Assembly: GCA_002297185.1 (NCBI GenBank)
Contig: DBJV01000105.1
Span: forward strand, 1 to 7,426
Direction: 5' to 3'
DNA from: Christensenella sp. UBA767
GTDB taxonomy: Bacteria > Bacillota > Clostridia > Christensenellales > CAG-917
Length of the DNA stretch: 7,426 nucleotides
Shown: positions 4,848 through 7,426 of the stretch, in pieces
Layout: every line of letters begins with the position of its first letter
How positions within the stretch are numbered: the stretch's first letter is position 1
The notes under the pieces: generated by a model
What the model saw: only the letters and a program-made list of their open reading frames with translations
What the model was told of the DNA's origin: nothing
Database searches by the model: none
Position numbers and translations under genes: made by a program

Positions 4848-7265
4848 ATGAAAAAGAAATTGATACTCGCAACAGCCATCGTACTTTTGCTCGCACTCAG
4901 CGTTTCTATGCTCGTGGGCTGTGACGAAATCATCAAAAAGAACGACACCCGCGACGCGAAACAAGTTGTCGCGACAGTAACGTACGGTGACAGAACCGAA
5001 TACGTTTACAAGTATGAGTTGGAAACTGTGTTTAACAACTACGCTCCCGCATACGTCAATTACTACGGTATGACGTACGAAGAGGCGGCAAACACGCTTG
5101 TAAAATCTCTTGCGCAACAAAAGTTGCTCAATCTTTTCGCACTCTACAAAGTTGCGGAACTCAAAGGCGTGAACGTCCCGACCAAAGCGGAAGAGTTGCT
5201 CACCAAGAGCGAGAGAAACAAGGCTGTGGCCGATTCCAACGAAAGCATGCTTTCAACGCTCGTGTCCATCGTCGAGGATCTTATCACCGAGGATAACGCA
5301 AACGCAGGCGGAACTAACACCGACACCAAGACCGACGAAACGGTTGAAGTGACCAAGGAAAACGAAGTGTTCGTGAGATTCGAGACCAACGGCGCGACTG
5401 CAATCGACAAACAAAGAATTGCAAAAGGCACCAAGGCAACCGAGCCGGACGAGCCGACAAAGACGGGTTACACCTTCTACGGCTGGCATCTTGACAAAGA
5501 CTGCAATGAGGACGGCTACGTCGGCGACGAATTTGATTTCGACACGGCAGTGACCGAAAGCATCACATTGTACGCAAAATGGGTGAAACACACCGACGCG
5601 CGCACCGAGAGGCCGACGGTAGAGGAAGAGGACGATTACGATCCCGAGGACGATACGGTTGAAATCGCTGCGAAATTCTTCACCGAAGATTACCAAAAAG
5701 GTTTGTTCGATGCAGACGATGCAGAGAGCGTGTTCAACAAGAGCTTTGTCGAGGCAGACTTTGCAAAGAACGTCGTCTATGACAAAGAAACGACCACTCT
5801 CCAAGCGGCACTCAAAGAGTACATCACCGAAGGTCTTGCCGACATGACCAAACAACTCAAGGCAAACCTCTACAAAGACACAATCGAAGAGTGCTATGAG
5901 TATTATCTCAACAGCCAAATGCAATCCGTGCTTATCACTAGACTCAAACGCATGATCAAGGATGATACGACTGTTTCCGAAGAAGAGATTAAGAAACAAT
6001 ACGAGGATGCTGTTGCAAAGAACACGGAGACCTACAAAGACAACGAGTCCGGTTACAAATCCGCACTCACAGGCTCTCTCTCCAATACGTACTATCATCC
6101 CACAAAGGATTACGGCTTTGTCATCAACATCTTGCTCAAGCTTGACGACGACAGCATGACCAAACTTACGGACTTTGCAAAAGAGAACACGACGAGCGGT
6201 CAAGCAGTTCTTATCAGACGCAACCAACTCATTGCGGATATGAAAGTTAAGGTCTCCAACCCCAACTACAAATCCGACGCGGTGCTTGAAGATAAAGACG
6301 GCAACGAAATCGAAGTTCGCGATCCGATGACCGACGCACTCAACCCCTACAACGACGTTATCGGTAAGGATACGACAAAACAATACGACAATTCTTACGA
6401 ATACGAAGTAAGCGAAGGCACGTATGCCAACGATTACAACCAAATCGTAGATTTCGAAAAGGATGAAAACGGTGAATACCAAATCGTATTCAAAGCAACG
6501 CAACATCCGACCATGGCGTACTTGCTCAAATCCGTTCCTGCATTCGACTACGTTGAGGACGGCGAAACCAAGAACGGTATCATTCACCAAATCTACAACA
6601 CGTTTGACAAGGTCAACGCTGCAACCGAACTTACGCACGAGCAACGCATTTACTGGCTCCGCGAAGTAGCAACGACGTGGGCATACCTCGTCGGCGACGA
6701 CAGCGGTGCGGTATCCTCCGACTCCAACAACAACGGTCTCGGCTACATCGTGGCTCCCGAAGGACAAGATAATTCCTACATCGCAGACTTCACGGATTAC
6801 GCACAAAGCCTCATCAAGAAAGGCACAGGCGCATATTGCACGGAAGAAGTCAACGATTTCACGTCAAGCTTTGCAGGCGACAAGAAAGCATACGTCATCG
6901 CAGACAGCCTTGTGACGGAGAAAGACGGTCAATACACCGTCGGCAGCACGAGCAGCGCATACGCAGGTGTGTTCGTACTCCTCAACTCCTACACCGTTTG
7001 GGATAACACCAACATCAAGGGCGGCGACAAGAACTTCGACAGCAAAAACGAAACCAATATGACGTTGCCTTACGATTACGTCATCACGTTTGCAAAATCC
7101 GCAGACGACGTAAAGACGCTCAAAGAAACGATTGAAGAGACTTTGAAAGACGCCAAGGCAACCGACAAATACAACAGCTTGGTCAACGGCGAAATCAACA
7201 GCCTCAAAGACACGATCAAGTACAACGACAAGGTCATCAAAGACCTTTGGAAAGATCTTGACTGA
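4848..7265 (+). CDS. Exported lipoprotein, diverged SurA/PrsA-like foldase with an InlB-type repeat insert
   Basis: ATG 4848 is chosen because GGAG (4837-4840) lies 7 bases upstream and a lipoprotein signal follows directly: MKKK, a hydrophobic stretch, then lipobox LVGC with C25. The mature protein should be anchored outside the membrane. Residues about 36-125 resemble the SurA_N/PrsA N-terminal chaperone region (VVATVTYGD, then YGMTYEEAANTLVKSLAQQKL). Residues 174-246 are a Listeria-Bacteroides (InlB B-type) repeat: VRFETNG, GYTFYGWHLD, ITLYAKWV. An acidic linker (about 259-269) follows. Residues from about 372 resume foldase-like sequence: TVSEEEIKKQYED, YGFVINILLKL (compare parvulin ASHILVK), NNNGLGYIV (625-633), then GVFVLLNSY and a charged helical C-terminus. 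Parvulin catalytic residues are not clear, so isomerase activity is doubtful. It looks monocistronic, with its own promoter and terminator. Confidence 0.75.
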   Translation: MKKKLILATAIVLLLALSVSMLVGCDEIIKKNDTRDAKQVVATVTYGDRTEYVYKYELETVFNNYAPAYVNYYGMTYEEAANTLVKSLAQQKLLNLFALYKVAELKGVNVPTKAEELLTKSERNKAVADSNESMLSTLVSIVEDLITEDNANAGGTNTDTKTDETVEVTKENEVFVRFETNGATAIDKQRIAKGTKATEPDEPTKTGYTFYGWHLDKDCNEDGYVGDEFDFDTAVTESITLYAKWVKHTDARTERPTVEEEDDYDPEDDTVEIAAKFFTEDYQKGLFDADDAESVFNKSFVEADFAKNVVYDKETTTLQAALKEYITEGLADMTKQLKANLYKDTIEECYEYYLNSQMQSVLITRLKRMIKDDTTVSEEEIKKQYEDAVAKNTETYKDNESGYKSALTGSLSNTYYHPTKDYGFVINILLKLDDDSMTKLTDFAKENTTSGQAVLIRRNQLIADMKVKVSNPNYKSDAVLEDKDGNEIEVRDPMTDALNPYNDVIGKDTTKQYDNSYEYEVSEGTYANDYNQIVDFEKDENGEYQIVFKATQHPTMAYLLKSVPAFDYVEDGETKNGIIHQIYNTFDKVNAATELTHEQRIYWLREVATTWAYLVGDDSGAVSSDSNNNGLGYIVAPEGQDNSYIADFTDYAQSLIKKGTGAYCTEEVNDFTSSFAGDKKAYVIADSLVTEKDGQYTVGSTSSAYAGVFVLLNSYTVWDNTNIKGGDKNFDSKNETNMTLPYDYVITFAKSADDVKTLKETIEETLKDAKATDKYNSLVNGEINSLKDTIKYNDKVIKDLWKDLD

Positions 7266-7284
7266 TTGAATTATCAACCGATAC

Positions 7285-7320
7285 AAAAGGCGATTTGCAA
7301 AAGCAAGTCGCCTTTTTATT
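7285..7320 (+). terminator. Intrinsic terminator of the lipoprotein gene
   Basis: A 14-pair stem with one G-U pair (7285-7298 with 7303-7316), an AAAA loop and a T-rich end CCTTTTTATT, 19 bases after the stop codon. The A-run at the 5' side also makes it usable from the minus strand. Confidence 0.9.
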
Positions 7321-7329
7321 GTAGCCTTT

Positions 7330-7426
7330 AGCGACAATAAACCACCACTTGAAGTGGTGGGATACAAAAATCTTTAGATAAAAGAATCCTCCTATGTTAA
7401 ACTAAAGCAGGTTCGCCAACCGCAAT
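7330..7426. mobile_element. Probable end of an IS200/IS605-family element (partial)
   Basis: CCACCACTT (7342-7350) and AAGTGGTGG (7352-7360) form a short perfect hairpin with a tiny loop, the sort of subterminal structure that Y1 HUH transposases of IS200/IS605 elements recognise. No T-run follows, so it is not a terminator. On the minus strand the window enters with a 9-codon open frame (7426-7400) and a stop at 7397-7399, then an AGGAGG-containing segment and the hairpin. This fits the right end of an element whose tnpB lies outside the window on the minus strand; a left end of a + strand element is the alternative. The outer boundary should lie between the lipoprotein terminator and the hairpin. 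Confidence 0.4.

Noticed and set aside
4527..5120. A 197-codon minus-strand frame across the lipoprotein promoter
   Set aside because: It is antisense to the promoter and signal peptide, with no start context and no recognisable domain.
5253..6806. A 517-codon open frame on the minus strand
   Set aside because: It lies antisense inside the lipoprotein gene, has a Val/Cys/Phe-rich unnatural composition and arises from the codon use of the real gene.

Overview
The window looks like chromosomal DNA of an uncultured, moderately AT-rich member of the Bacillota (Clostridia-like, perhaps Christensenellales). This rests on Gram-positive style Shine-Dalgarno sites (AGGAGG), TTG starts, consensus sigma-A promoters, tRNAs with encoded CCA ends, a clostridial-type large serine recombinase, and a PrsA/SurA-like lipoprotein carrying an InlB-type repeat. 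The lineage is inference and no marker gene is present.

Positions 1-3880 are an accessory, partly eroded mobile region. It holds a small sigma-region-4-like HTH protein (+ strand); facing it on the minus strand, a two-gene remnant made of an unknown gene coupled to an HsdR fragment that keeps only the nuclease domain; then on the + strand a 59-residue protein with a TTG start, a structured 290-base leader, and a 500-residue large serine recombinase. No hsdM or hsdS is visible. The restriction remnant is cut at its 3' end near 714 and probably at its 5' end near 1830-1860, so it seems to be squeezed between two mobile modules.

Positions 3881-4427 are a minus-strand tRNA operon: a consensus promoter, then tRNA-fMet(CAT), tRNA-Met(CAT), tRNA-Val(TAC), tRNA-Glu(TTC), and a terminator. 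The mobile region stops just outside this terminator, so the operon appears intact.

Positions 4428-4796 are intergenic, with two candidate promoters reading right. Positions 4848-7265 encode an 805-residue exported lipoprotein that resembles a diverged foldase (SurA_N/parvulin-like layout) with a Listeria-Bacteroides (InlB B-type) repeat inserted after its N-terminal region. It ends in a strong intrinsic terminator. The last ~95 bases hold a perfect hairpin resembling the end of an IS200/IS605-family element, most of which would lie outside the window.

I did not find a complete new defence or mobile system. The best leads are the nuclease-only HsdR remnant with its unknown partner, the hairpin-plus-promoter leader and flanking direct repeats of the recombinase, the repeat-bearing foldase-like lipoprotein, and the IS-like hairpin at the right edge.
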